DNA from: CAYPZU01 sp964415395
Lineage (GTDB): Bacteria > Chlamydiota > Chlamydiia > Chlamydiales > SM23-39
NCBI GenBank assembly: GCA_964415395.1
Contig: CAYPZU010000034.1
Coordinates: 1 to 22,904, forward strand
DNA: 22,904 bases
Direction of reading: 5' to 3'
Part shown: positions 1 through 7,566 of the stretch, piece after piece
Position numbering within the stretch: the stretch's first letter is position 1
Layout of the letters: every line of letters begins with the position of its first letter
Notes under the pieces: model-generated
Database searches by the model: none
What the model saw: the letters and a program-made list of their open reading frames with translations, nothing else
What the model was told of the DNA's origin: nothing
Translations under genes and position numbers: made by a program

Positions 1-983
1 GAGAAGGATTCCGGAACGAATTCTCGCAAGAGGAGGAATCCCATCCCACCGATTCGAAAGTAAAAGGCGTCGTACTTGGCAGGATCGGCGCTTCTCCCAC
101 AAGAGGAGCTCTGCTCCCGTCGGCGACTGCGCCGCGCGTGGTGATCAATCTTCTTTCTGCAGCCCTTGCGATCCCCGCGCTCGATGACGAAGGGCAGCGG
201 GAGATCGAGGTGATTCAGGCTGCTAAAGATTCCAGGCGGCTTCGGCTTCGCCGGACGGCGGGAAGGATGGTTCCGGTGGGGCTGCGCAGGTGCGAGCCGC
301 AAGGCTGGATGAATCCGATCAACGCTCTCATGCAGTTTTTAATGGTGCTGCCTGGGTTCATCGACCTTTTTTATTATGCGCCCCGAAGTTTTCATTGCTT
401 TCTCGATTTTATAGAACAGTATTTGCTCGACCAGCAGGAAAACAAGACGGTGTCTACAGCCAACAGCCTGGCGCTCATCCGCTGTCTAATGAAAAAACTC
501 CCTCCTTCATTGTTTCGGAACCCGAATAAAGCGAATCTGTTTGAGATTTTCCATGCGTTTGTAAAGGCTCTATTCCCTCAGACGAAATCATCTTCGTACA
601 CTGATTTCATCGCCCTTCATCCGGAGCGCCATTTGATCTGGGATGTGAACGGCGGAGAAACGCTGGAAGAGGCGATCAAGAAAAAATGGAACGCCCGCCC
701 TGCGGATCTTTTAGTCTATGCGAAGGGGACGGAAGGGACTTCATGCCGGCTTGTGAAGCGGCAGTTTTTTACTCCCGATTGGCTTTGCTATGATTTACAA
801 ACGTTTATCGAACATCGGCCCGACGGGCCGCAGGAAGCGAATTTCCTGACGTATGTGAAAGTGGATGGGAGCTGGTATCAATGCGACGATGAAAGGGTCT
901 CTTCGCTGCGCTCTCACTTCCTCCAGGTGCCTTTGCACCGGGGGGTTCTTCTCTACTACAAACGAATTGACATCCGGGCATAA
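1..983 (+). CDS. USP-type (peptidase C19) deubiquitinase-like protein, probable pseudoenzyme, 5' end outside window
   Basis: The reading frame is open from base 3 to the TAA at 981-983, so the gene starts upstream of the window. The GTG at 138 is only an internal codon and is used here for numbering. Residues 48-68 resemble the USP Cys box: a GL pair, six residues, then GWMN and an NALMQFL segment, matching the usual GLxNxGNTCWMN spacing. The nucleophile position holds Gly56 (GGC). Residues 234-254 resemble the USP His box, with TYVK, a GSWY and a DDERV segment, ending near a LLYYKR strand. The GHY histidine is Asn235, while the Asp of the triad is present as Asp250. USP proteases remove ubiquitin from eukaryotic proteins. 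This copy appears unable to hydrolyse but could still bind ubiquitin. The family call is by motif only. No signal peptide can be judged because the N-terminus is missing. Confidence 0.6.
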   Translation, partial: EGFRNEFSQEEESHPTDSKVKGVVLGRIGASPTRGALLPSATAPRVVINLLSAALAIPALDDEGQREIEVIQAAKDSRRLRLRRTAGRMVPVGLRRCEPQGWMNPINALMQFLMVLPGFIDLFYYAPRSFHCFLDFIEQYLLDQQENKTVSTANSLALIRCLMKKLPPSLFRNPNKANLFEIFHAFVKALFPQTKSSSYTDFIALHPERHLIWDVNGGETLEEAIKKKWNARPADLLVYAKGTEGTSCRLVKRQFFTPDWLCYDLQTFIEHRPDGPQEANFLTYVKVDGSWYQCDDERVSSLRSHFLQVPLHRGVLLYYKRIDIRA

Positions 984-1011
984 AAAAAGCCCGCATTTCT
1001 GCGGGCTTTTT
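984..1011. terminator. Bidirectional intrinsic terminator
   Basis: An 8-bp perfect stem (988-995 with 1000-1007) closes a TTTC loop. It is flanked by an A-tract on the left and a T-tract on the right, so it reads as a Rho-independent terminator on both strands. It lies between the converging USP-like gene and npt1 and can end both transcripts. Confidence 0.85.
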
Positions 1012-1040
1012 GCTCTTGCGAGGCTTTTGCGGCTTTTTCC

Positions 1041-2624
1041 TTAGCTTGTAGCTTGGGAAGTCGCTGCAGCGGCTTTCGCTGGGATCGCTTGGACGACCGC
1101 GGCTTCGGCAGCTCTCTCGGCTTCTTTCTGAGCGGTGAGCTCATTGAAGCGCGTGCTGAGTCTGCGGGCTGCGAAAATCCAGGCGAAGATGATCCCGAAC
1201 AGGATCACGGCAATGATCGGGGTGATCGCGGAGAGCGATCCGAATGCGACGATCAGCACCTGCTGAACGATCGATCCGCCCGATTTGCCGAGGCGCGCGC
1301 CGACGACGTCGATCGCGGCTTTCCCCTTAACCTTCGATTCCTGATCCAATGGGATGTAAGCCATCTCTTTGGTTGGGTCGAAGAGCGAGTATTTCGCCGA
1401 CTTGCTCATGATGTTCTGCGCCATACCGAAGAGGACGGCGAGCATGAGAGGCGTCGAGCCAAACATCGCGATGAGGCCTGTCAGAGAGTCGCGGAAAATC
1501 ACGAAGGAGAAGAAGCCTACGCCAGTCAGCAGGAGGACGACAGGCGTAATCAAGGCGCCTACGCCCCAGCCGAATCTGCGGATCACGTTTCCGCCGACGA
1601 ACAGCATCATCAGGATGGTGATGAGGCCGGTCATGAAGGAGAACTTGCCCATGAAGGCGTTGTATTCGTTTCCGTTCGGATATTGCAGTTTAAGCTGCGC
1701 TTTCCAGGTGACTTCGACGAGGTTGATCGAGATTCCGTAGCCGATCACGAGGATCGCCAGGAAGCCGATGTAAGGAGACTTCGCGAGGAACATAAAGCTT
1801 TCTTTGATCGAGAGCTTTGGTTTCTCTTTTTTCGATTTCTTCACTTCGGAAGGATCGTAGAAGCGGGCGTCGGTGAGGACGTTCTTGTTGATCCAGTAGT
1901 AGATCCCCATGATGATCAGGCCGGAGACGATGACGGAGGTCAGCATGTAGTTAAGGGTGACTCCCCAAGCGTCGACGTTTGCAGGAAGCTTCTGCCGGAT
2001 GTCCGAGAAGTAGACGATAAGCGGTCCGGAGAAGAGCATCGCGAAGTTGGCGCCCAGGCCGAACATGGCGTAGAAGCGCTTCGATTCGTTCACTCTCGTG
2101 ATGTCGTTCGCAAATCCCCAGAAAAGGAGGGAGATGGCGACGCTGCCCCAGAGTTCCGACATGATGTAGAACAGGGCGTAAGTCCAGTTTCTGTACAGAG
2201 CGATCAGTCCGCCGAATCCTTCAGAGAGGTGGGCTTTCAGCCAGTCTGCGGAAGCAGATGGATGGAGAACTTCTTTGAATGGGTACAGGAACAGTGCGAA
2301 TACTGCGAAGAAGGCGATGAAGAAGCCGATCGTACAATAGAACAGCTTCTGTTTGCTCATCGCGTTGCTCAGCTTCGAGTAGACGAGCATGAAGATGATG
2401 GCGAAAGGAAGTACGCCCCAAACCTTCAGGAAGGGGATCGCCTCGGCGCCCGATCCGGGAGCCGTTACGATGAGTGCGTCTTTCGTATCGCGCAAAACGG
2501 TGTAATTGAAGTTGATAAAGAAGAATAAAAAGAACATTGGGAGGAGCTTTTTCAGCTCGAAGTTATGGACAGGCCAAAAAAACGACCGCCACTTCCCAAA
2601 TTCTTTTGTTGCGGTTTGCGACAT
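1041..2624 (-). CDS. npt1: ATP/ADP translocase (nucleotide transport protein, TLC family)
   Basis: The predicted protein has 527 residues, the usual length for chlamydial Npt1. It is strongly hydrophobic, with about 11-12 membrane segments between residues 25 and 490. The N-terminal region around residues 20-60 (FELKKLLPMF, then NYTVLRDTKDALIVTAPG) is characteristic of the non-mitochondrial ATP/ADP antiporters of chlamydiae, rickettsiae and plastids. These proteins exchange host ATP for bacterial ADP across the inner membrane. The C-terminal tail, from about residue 495, is hydrophilic and rich in Ala, Glu and Lys. The ATG start has a good Shine-Dalgarno (GAGGA, plus-strand 2632-2636) and an upstream promoter. 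The gene upstream on the same strand, about 180 bases away, is the small unknown protein. The family is certain. The Npt1 rather than Npt2 assignment rests mainly on the neighbouring ytg genes. Confidence 0.93.
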   Translation of the reverse strand: MSQTATKEFGKWRSFFWPVHNFELKKLLPMFFLFFFINFNYTVLRDTKDALIVTAPGSGAEAIPFLKVWGVLPFAIIFMLVYSKLSNAMSKQKLFYCTIGFFIAFFAVFALFLYPFKEVLHPSASADWLKAHLSEGFGGLIALYRNWTYALFYIMSELWGSVAISLLFWGFANDITRVNESKRFYAMFGLGANFAMLFSGPLIVYFSDIRQKLPANVDAWGVTLNYMLTSVIVSGLIIMGIYYWINKNVLTDARFYDPSEVKKSKKEKPKLSIKESFMFLAKSPYIGFLAILVIGYGISINLVEVTWKAQLKLQYPNGNEYNAFMGKFSFMTGLITILMMLFVGGNVIRRFGWGVGALITPVVLLLTGVGFFSFVIFRDSLTGLIAMFGSTPLMLAVLFGMAQNIMSKSAKYSLFDPTKEMAYIPLDQESKVKGKAAIDVVGARLGKSGGSIVQQVLIVAFGSLSAITPIIAVILFGIIFAWIFAARRLSTRFNELTAQKEAERAAEAAVVQAIPAKAAAATSQATS

Positions 2625-2669
2625 TGATTTTTCCTCAACAATAGGTTTCTAATGTTTAACCAACCAAAC

Positions 2670-2697
2670 ATGATAAAGCATTTTGCTTAAATTGCAA
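2670..2697 (-). promoter_or_regulatory. Candidate sigma-70/66-type promoter of npt1
   Basis: On the minus strand, TTGCAA (2697-2692) and TATCAT (2675-2670) are separated by 16 bases. The site lies 45 bases upstream of the npt1 ATG in AT-rich DNA. It is a sequence match only. Confidence 0.4.
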
Positions 2698-2750
2698 GGG
2701 CAAAGAGGGAGATTTCTGCGGCAAGTAAAATTTTCTCTTTGTAAACGAGA

Positions 2751-2781
2751 AGCCCTCAAGATTATAGAGACCTTGAGGGCT
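2751..2781 (-). terminator. Stem-loop after the small unknown gene, possible terminator
   Basis: A perfect 10-bp inverted repeat (2751-2760 with 2772-2781) has an 11-base loop. It lies 24 bases past the stop of the 2806-3333 gene on the minus strand and before the npt1 promoter. The following minus-strand tract is only moderately T-rich (tctcgttt), so it could be a weak terminator or an mRNA-end stabiliser. Confidence 0.5.
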
Positions 2782-2805
2782 AAAAAGGAGGAGAAAACAA
2801 AGAAT

Positions 2806-3333
2806 TTATTGCTGCGCGAACGCTGGGTCTTGAGCTAGCAGCTGCTGAGCCTGAACCGCTTCTACATAAGAGTTCCAGAGTTCCTGTTCGACCTTCTGGT
2901 GGCGGATCGCCTGGATCAGCTCTCTTTTGCAGGTGGCAAGAGATTTTTTAGGCATCAGGATCGTGATGATTTCTTTATCGCCGGCCAAGCGAGCGATGTT
3001 CAGCATCCGCTCTAACTGATTGCGGGTGAAGTTCATATGATCGCGGCGTTTGCGGGATCCGCGGGCTGCGCGCTGTTTGGGGGCGATCACGGAAGGTTTG
3101 TCGGAGTTAATGACGAACCGCTCGATGATGCTGGATAGCTCGTTGGGCTGTTTGTACTTCATTTTACGCAGGGTAAAATGGTGCATGTATCCGCCCGATT
3201 TCATGGGGAGGTATTTGCAGAGTTCGTTTTCTTTTCTGACGCCTACTTTTTTGATCGCTTTTGCAATCACGTCTTCGATGTCTTTCATGCCTTTTTTTGT
3301 TTCCGTCAGCTCTTCTTTGCGTGCCACGCTCAT
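2806..3333 (-). CDS. Small basic protein of unknown function, probably conserved in chlamydiae
   Basis: The protein has 175 residues from the ATG at 3333 (MSVARKEEL). I prefer this to the upstream TTG at 3351 because an AGGA Shine-Dalgarno lies 8 bases before the ATG. It is rich in Lys and Arg and mostly helical in appearance. A region around residues 25-60 contains KKVGVRKENELCKYLP and GGYMHHFTLRKM. A basic stretch with GSRKRRDHMNF near residues 90-105 suggests nucleic-acid binding, which is inference only. The C-terminus is rich in Gln and Ala. There is no signal peptide or membrane segment. Its place between npt1 and divergent ytgA matches a small hypothetical gene at that position in C. 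trachomatis (CT066, from memory). I do not recognise a named domain. Confidence 0.75.
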   Translation of the reverse strand: MSVARKEELTETKKGMKDIEDVIAKAIKKVGVRKENELCKYLPMKSGGYMHHFTLRKMKYKQPNELSSIIERFVINSDKPSVIAPKQRAARGSRKRRDHMNFTRNQLERMLNIARLAGDKEIITILMPKKSLATCKRELIQAIRHQKVEQELWNSYVEAVQAQQLLAQDPAFAQQ

Positions 3334-3369
3334 ATTTTCCGTCCTAATCAAAATTTATCAATTCTTACT

Positions 3370-3386
3370 CGAGGATTTTTTCCTCG
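3370..3386 (-). promoter_or_regulatory. Short perfect hairpin upstream of the small unknown gene
   Basis: CGAGGA and TCCTCG form a 6-bp perfect inverted repeat around five T residues, 37 bases upstream of the ATG at 3333. It could be a 5' leader hairpin or an operator. It has no clear terminator tail serving another gene. Confidence 0.3.
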
Positions 3387-3479
3387 GATTTTACTACTCT
3401 TTCTTTTAAAAGCAGAACAGTTGATTTATCCCATTTCGGGTTTTATTTGCAATCTGCTTTTTTTTGGAATCGAACCTTT

Positions 3480-3530
3480 TTTCCAAATTAATTGGGGATT
3501 ATATAACCTAGGTTCTTTTCTTGCAAGAAA
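3480..3530 (+). promoter_or_regulatory. Candidate ytg operon promoter with two palindromic operator-like sites
   Basis: TTTCCA (3480-3485) and TATAAC (3502-3507) are 16 bases apart, a plausible sigma-70/66-type promoter. The -10 overlaps the perfect 10-bp palindrome AACCTAGGTT (3505-3514). A second perfect 14-bp palindrome, TTTCTTGCAAGAAA, lies just downstream at 3517-3530. AACCTA and TAGGTT resemble half-sites of DtxR-family operators, which fits the DtxR-like domain encoded by ytgC. Expected leader length before the ytgA ATG is about 70 bases. Confidence 0.4.
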
Positions 3531-3583
3531 GTCGAATTTTCTTTGTTTCTTTTTTGCACAGTCTATTGTATCCTTCTTCACAA

Positions 3584-4531
3584 ATGAAGCTGATAAACTA
3601 TCTTTTCCTGGCTGTGGCTGCTTTGGCTCTTGCGTGGGGCTGTTCATCAAAAAAAACTTTGGATGAATGGATGCGCCCGGGAGGCAATTTAAAAATTCTT
3701 TCAACGACCGCGCAAATCGGGGACCTGGTTTCCGAAATCGGCGGAGAGCGGGTGAGCGGCCGCGTCCTGATCCAGGGAGACCTCGACCCGCACAGCTACG
3801 AGCTGGTGAAGGGGGACGGGGAGAAGTTCGACCGGGCCGACCTGGTTTTCTATAATGGGCTGGGTCTGGAGCACGGGGCGAGCCTTTCCGCCCGCTTGAC
3901 GTCCGATACGAAGGCTTTGGCCCTCGGCGAGCTCGCCCCCCGCGATAAAATACTGAAGAGAGGGGAGGCGGCAGACCCCCACATCTGGATGGATATTTCC
4001 CTTTGGGCCGAGACGGTTCGGCCGATCGTCCAGAGGCTCTCCGAAAAAGATCCTGAAGGAGCCTCTTATTATGAGCAGCGCGGCGAGGCTCTGCTTCATA
4101 GGATGGGGCAGGCGCATGAAAAAATCCGTTCCCTCCTTTTATCCGTCCCCTCGGAGAAGCGATATCTGGTCACGAGCCACGACGCCTTCCACTATTTCAC
4201 CCGTTCGTACCTGGCCGATCCCGGCGATCCCGACTGGAGAAGCCGGTTCGCCGCCCCTGAAGGGCTCGCGCCGGACGGGCAGCTCAATCCGAACGACATC
4301 CGGAAAATCATCGATTTTCTGAGAGAGAAAAATATCTCCGTCCTTTTCCCCGAGAGCAACGTGAGCAGAGATTCGATCCGGAAAATCGCCTCGGCGGGAC
4401 GGGAGTTCGGTCTGACGATTCGGATCTGCCAGGAAGCCCTTTACGGCGATTCGATGAGCGGGCTATCCTACTTTGAAATGATGGATAAAAACGCGGAAAC
4501 GATCGCGAGGCATTTGGGCCATGAAGAATAA
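3584..4531 (+). CDS. ytgA: Metal-binding lipoprotein of the Ytg ABC transporter (ZnuA/MntA-type, cluster A-I)
   Basis: The protein has 315 residues from the ATG at 3584, which begins a lipoprotein signal peptide (MKLINYLFLA...) ending with Cys20. The frame stays open upstream to a TTG at 3521, but that would bury the signal peptide and falls inside the promoter palindrome. The mature protein has the cluster A-I binding-protein pattern: His70 in DPHSYE, His133 in DPHIWMD, His199 in SHDAF, and Asp289 in YGDSMS as the probable fourth metal ligand. Such proteins capture Zn, Mn or Fe outside the inner membrane and pass it to the permease. In Chlamydia, YtgA is linked to iron supply. No Shine-Dalgarno is obvious. 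The 3' end overlaps ytgB by 11 bases. Confidence 0.92.
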   Translation: MKLINYLFLAVAALALAWGCSSKKTLDEWMRPGGNLKILSTTAQIGDLVSEIGGERVSGRVLIQGDLDPHSYELVKGDGEKFDRADLVFYNGLGLEHGASLSARLTSDTKALALGELAPRDKILKRGEAADPHIWMDISLWAETVRPIVQRLSEKDPEGASYYEQRGEALLHRMGQAHEKIRSLLLSVPSEKRYLVTSHDAFHYFTRSYLADPGDPDWRSRFAAPEGLAPDGQLNPNDIRKIIDFLREKNISVLFPESNVSRDSIRKIASAGREFGLTIRICQEALYGDSMSGLSYFEMMDKNAETIARHLGHEE

Positions 4532-5294
4532 ATGGGCTTTGGAATCCGACGCGCTCAACGTGAATTACGGCAAGACGCCGATTCTCTGGGATGTGACGTT
4601 CCAAATCCCGCGCGGGGTTTTGGTTGGCGTCATCGGCCCCAACGGCGCGGGCAAGAGCACGCTCCTCAAAGCCGCTCTCGGCCTCGTTGCTCCGCTCTCT
4701 GGAAAAATTTCGCTTTTGGGCGCGCCTCTTTCGGAAGTGCGTCAGAAAATCGCCTACGTTCCCCAGCGCGAATCGATCGACTGGGATTTTCCGATCACTG
4801 CGGAAGAAGTTGTTCTGATGGGACGTTTCGGACGTCTGGGCCTTTTCGGCAGGCCGCGCAAAGCGGACCGCGAAGCCGCCGCCGCCGCTCTTGAAATGGT
4901 GGGGATGAGTCCATTCGCCCAGCGGCAGATCAGCCAGCTTTCGGGCGGCCAGCAGCAGCGCCTCTTCATAGCGCGCGCTCTGGTGCAGAACGCCGATCTG
5001 TTTCTTCTCGACGAACCCTTTGCCGGCGTCGACCTCGCGACCGAAAAAGCTCTTATGGAATTGCTCCGCCGCTTGAAAAGCGAGGGGAAAACGGTTCTCT
5101 GCGTCCATCACGATCTGCCGACAGTGGAAGAATATTTCGACTGGGTTCTCCTTCTCAATACCCGCCTCTTGGCGTGCGGCCCTGCGAAAGAGGCGTTCGT
5201 GAAAGAAAACCTCTCACGCGCCTTCGGGAAATCGCAATGGCTTTTCGACGAGGCGGCAGCCCTCTCGGCAAAAAGCCGCAGCGGAATTTTATGA
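4521..5294 (+). CDS. ytgB: ATPase subunit of the Ytg metal ABC transporter
   Basis: The protein has 257 residues and a complete ABC nucleotide-binding domain: Walker A GPNGAGKST (39-47), Q-loop Gln82, signature LSGGQQQR (140-147), Walker B ending in Asp164-Glu165, and an H-loop in VHHDL (His197). It powers metal import by the YtgC and YtgD permeases on the cytoplasmic side. The ATG overlaps the end of ytgA by 11 bases, with a GAGG Shine-Dalgarno inside ytgA. Its TGA overlaps the ytgC ATG (ATGA). All catalytic motifs are intact. Confidence 0.95.
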   Translation: MKNKWALESDALNVNYGKTPILWDVTFQIPRGVLVGVIGPNGAGKSTLLKAALGLVAPLSGKISLLGAPLSEVRQKIAYVPQRESIDWDFPITAEEVVLMGRFGRLGLFGRPRKADREAAAAALEMVGMSPFAQRQISQLSGGQQQRLFIARALVQNADLFLLDEPFAGVDLATEKALMELLRRLKSEGKTVLCVHHDLPTVEEYFDWVLLLNTRLLACGPAKEAFVKENLSRAFGKSQWLFDEAAALSAKSRSGIL

Positions 5295-6601
5295 TCGGCT
5301 TCTTCGATTTTTTCACCGATCCGGTCCTGCGCGCCCCCACCTGGGGCTGCATGCTGATGTGCCTCGCCTCGTCGCTGATGGGCGTCTGGGTTTTCCTCCG
5401 CAAGCGCTCGCTCTTGACCGAGTCCCTTTCCCACGCAGCGTATCCGGGCGCGGTGATCGGGGCAGCGGCGTGGGGTCTTCTCTTTCCCCGCATGGAACAG
5501 GGCGCGTTTTTTGCCATCATGGGCGGTGCTCTTCTCACTTCCTGGCTGGGACTCAAGGCGATTGAATGGCTCGAATGGAAAGGCAAAGTGCGCCCTGACG
5601 CCGCCCTCTGTTTTGTTTTGGCCGTGTTTTTCGGTTCCGGGATCGCAGCGGGGAGCGCGATGCAGTCGAGCCTTCCTGTCTGGTACAGGCAGGTGCAGCT
5701 GATGCTTTTCGGGCAAAGCGCGACGATGACCGATGCGCATATTGCGATTTATGGAATCCTTGCATCCGCCGCGGCTCTTTTTCTGATCCTCACTTTCCGT
5801 CCGCTCCAGGCCTCTCTTTTCGACCGAAATTTCGCTGCCAGCCTCGGCCTGCCCGTATCCCGTTTGGAGAAAGCGGTGTTCTGGCTGCTTCTCCTTTCGC
5901 TGATTGTCGGGATCCGGAGCGTTGGCGTTATCCTGATGTCGGGAATGGCGATCGCCCCTGCCGTGGCCGCCCGTCAATATAGCGATCGGCTGCAGACGAT
6001 TTTCATTCTGGCGGGGATTTTCGGCGCTTTGAGCGGGCTGCTCGGCAACATTTTGTCGGTCGCTATTTCCACTTCGGAAGCGAACCTCAGCCTTCCGACG
6101 GGGCCGATGATCGTCCTCTCCGGAACGGCGATCGCTCTCTTTTCTCTCCTCTTCGCCCCGAAAAGGGGATGGTGCTTCCGGATCGCCCGGATTTTCGCCT
6201 TCCGTTTCCGGTGCCTCCGGGAGAATATTTTGAAGGGGCTTTGGAAAAAAGACGCTCTCTCTTTTGCCGCTTTGAAAGAGGCTCACCAGATCCCGCGGCT
6301 GATGCTCCGCTACGCGCTATGGAGTTTGCGGAGAGAAGGATGGATCCTGAAAATGGATCGTTCCTTCTTCCTGACTGAGGACGGGAGGCAGAAAGCCTCT
6401 TCCGTCGTCCGCCTCCACAGGCTCTGGGAGCTTTACCTGACGGAAGCGCTCGGGTTCCACGTCGAAAAAGTGCACCGGACCGCAGAAGAAATGGAGCATA
6501 TTCTGACTCCCGAGATCGAAGAAAAACTGACCCGCCTTCTTTCGAATCCGACGCTTGATCCCCATCAGCAGCCGATTCCGGAACGCCCGAGGCCGCTATG
6601 A
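5291..6601 (+). CDS. ytgC: Metal ABC permease fused to a DtxR/MntR-like repressor domain (YtgC-YtgR)
   Basis: The protein has 436 residues from the ATG at 5291, which overlaps the ytgB stop as ATGA. The frame is open further upstream, but that extension is not hydrophobic and lies inside ytgB. Residues 1-290 are a permease of the ZnuB/MntB type with about 7-9 membrane segments. Residues 310-370 look like a winged helix, followed by a DtxR-type dimerisation and metal domain. Predicted ligands by alignment to DtxR/MntR are His376, Glu380, His395, Glu399, Glu402 and His403. Glu399 replaces DtxR Cys102, as in MntR. In C. trachomatis, the equivalent CT069 is cleaved to release YtgR, an iron-dependent repressor of its own operon. 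The fused layout here suggests the same. The TGA overlaps the ytgD ATG. Confidence 0.9.
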   Translation: MIGFFDFFTDPVLRAPTWGCMLMCLASSLMGVWVFLRKRSLLTESLSHAAYPGAVIGAAAWGLLFPRMEQGAFFAIMGGALLTSWLGLKAIEWLEWKGKVRPDAALCFVLAVFFGSGIAAGSAMQSSLPVWYRQVQLMLFGQSATMTDAHIAIYGILASAAALFLILTFRPLQASLFDRNFAASLGLPVSRLEKAVFWLLLLSLIVGIRSVGVILMSGMAIAPAVAARQYSDRLQTIFILAGIFGALSGLLGNILSVAISTSEANLSLPTGPMIVLSGTAIALFSLLFAPKRGWCFRIARIFAFRFRCLRENILKGLWKKDALSFAALKEAHQIPRLMLRYALWSLRREGWILKMDRSFFLTEDGRQKASSVVRLHRLWELYLTEALGFHVEKVHRTAEEMEHILTPEIEEKLTRLLSNPTLDPHQQPIPERPRPL

Positions 6602-7566
6602 ACCCTTACTCGGGCGCAGATTTCTTCCAGTTTTTCAGCATTCTGATCCAGCGCCTTTTCACGGGCCAGATTTTTTCGCCGGCCGCCGACGAAGTGCAGC
6701 TCGCCGTATTATGCGCGGTTTCTGTTTCATGCGGGCTGATCGGCCCTTTCCTTGTCCTCAGACGGATGGCGATGTTTGCCAATTCTCTCTCGCATACGAT
6801 CCTTTTTGGGATCGCCGGAGCGTTTCTCGTCGCCTCGAAAGTGTGGACCGGGGGGCTTTTCGATCTCCCGACGCTGCTTCTGGGGGCGTTTATCGCTGCG
6901 CTTGTCACAGCCTTTTTAACGGAAGGACTTGTGCGCCTGTTCCGGCTGCAGGAAGATGCGAGCGTCGGGCTTGTCTTCACAGCCCTTTTCGCTCTGGGGA
7001 TTGTGCTCGTGACTCTGTTTACCCGCGACGTGCATCTTGGGACGGAAGCGGTGATGGGAAACGTCGACATTCTCCAGATTTCCGATATCCGGTTTGCGGC
7101 CCTGCTTGCCGCAGTGAACTTGGGGGCGGTCGTTCTTTTCTACCCCTCGCTTCTGCTTTCGAGCTTCGACGGCGGCCTCGCGAAGACCCTCGGCGTGAAA
7201 AGCCGAAGATTCCTCCTTCTGTTTTTGACCGCGATCACCTGCATTGGGGCGTTTAGGGCGGTGGGAGTCCTTTTAGTGTTGGCGTTTTTGACTGGTCCTT
7301 ATTTGACCGCCCGCCTTTTCTGCCACCGCCTTCCCTGGCTCCTTTTCTGGAGCTGCGCTATCGGCTGCGCCGCTTCGGCCGCCGGGGTGGCTCTTTCGCG
7401 CCATCTCTTAAGCGTTTACGGCTTGGCTCTTTCCACTGGCGGCATCGTCGTTTCGTTGGCCGGAGCGATTTTCGCCGCGGCCCTTTTGCTAAAATGGGCC
7501 CTCTCAGGTAAGCTTTCTCTTTTTGGAAAGAGACAGGCCCCATGCGCAAAAGAATCTCCGTCCTAG
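6598..7566 (+). CDS. ytgD: Second permease subunit of the Ytg metal ABC transporter
   Basis: The protein has 322 residues and is hydrophobic throughout, with about 8-9 membrane segments and the typical ABC-3 permease pattern (GPFLVLRRMAMFANSLSHT near residues 42-60 and FRAVGVLLVLAFLTGPYLTA near 221-240). It pairs with the membrane half of YtgC to form the import channel. The start codon overlaps the ytgC stop (ATGA), and the last 25 bases overlap dxr. No DtxR-like extension is present on this subunit. Membrane segments were judged by eye. Confidence 0.92.
   Translation: MNPYSGADFFQFFSILIQRLFTGQIFSPAADEVQLAVLCAVSVSCGLIGPFLVLRRMAMFANSLSHTILFGIAGAFLVASKVWTGGLFDLPTLLLGAFIAALVTAFLTEGLVRLFRLQEDASVGLVFTALFALGIVLVTLFTRDVHLGTEAVMGNVDILQISDIRFAALLAAVNLGAVVLFYPSLLLSSFDGGLAKTLGVKSRRFLLLFLTAITCIGAFRAVGVLLVLAFLTGPYLTARLFCHRLPWLLFWSCAIGCAASAAGVALSRHLLSVYGLALSTGGIVVSLAGAIFAAALLLKWALSGKLSLFGKRQAPCAKESPS

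Noticed and set aside
138..140. GTG as start of the USP-like gene
   Set aside because: The frame is open all the way to base 3, so this codon is most likely internal and the true start lies outside the window.
1053..2528. A 491-residue open frame on the plus strand opposite npt1
   Set aside because: It is antisense to a certain membrane transporter. Its composition is implausible (runs of Asp, Glu, Arg and His, no family pattern) and it arises from GC-rich codon use.
3521..3583. TTG start at 3521 for ytgA
   Set aside because: It would place 21 residues before an excellent lipoprotein signal peptide, and it lies inside a palindrome just downstream of a candidate promoter.
5174..5290. N-terminal extension of ytgC from 5174
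   Set aside because: It overlaps ytgB by 120 bases and encodes a basic non-membrane stretch. The ATGA overlap at 5291 is the normal arrangement.
5108..6286. A 392-residue open frame on the minus strand opposite ytgB/ytgC
   Set aside because: It is antisense to overlapping transporter genes with intact motifs. The product is a polar, low-information sequence.
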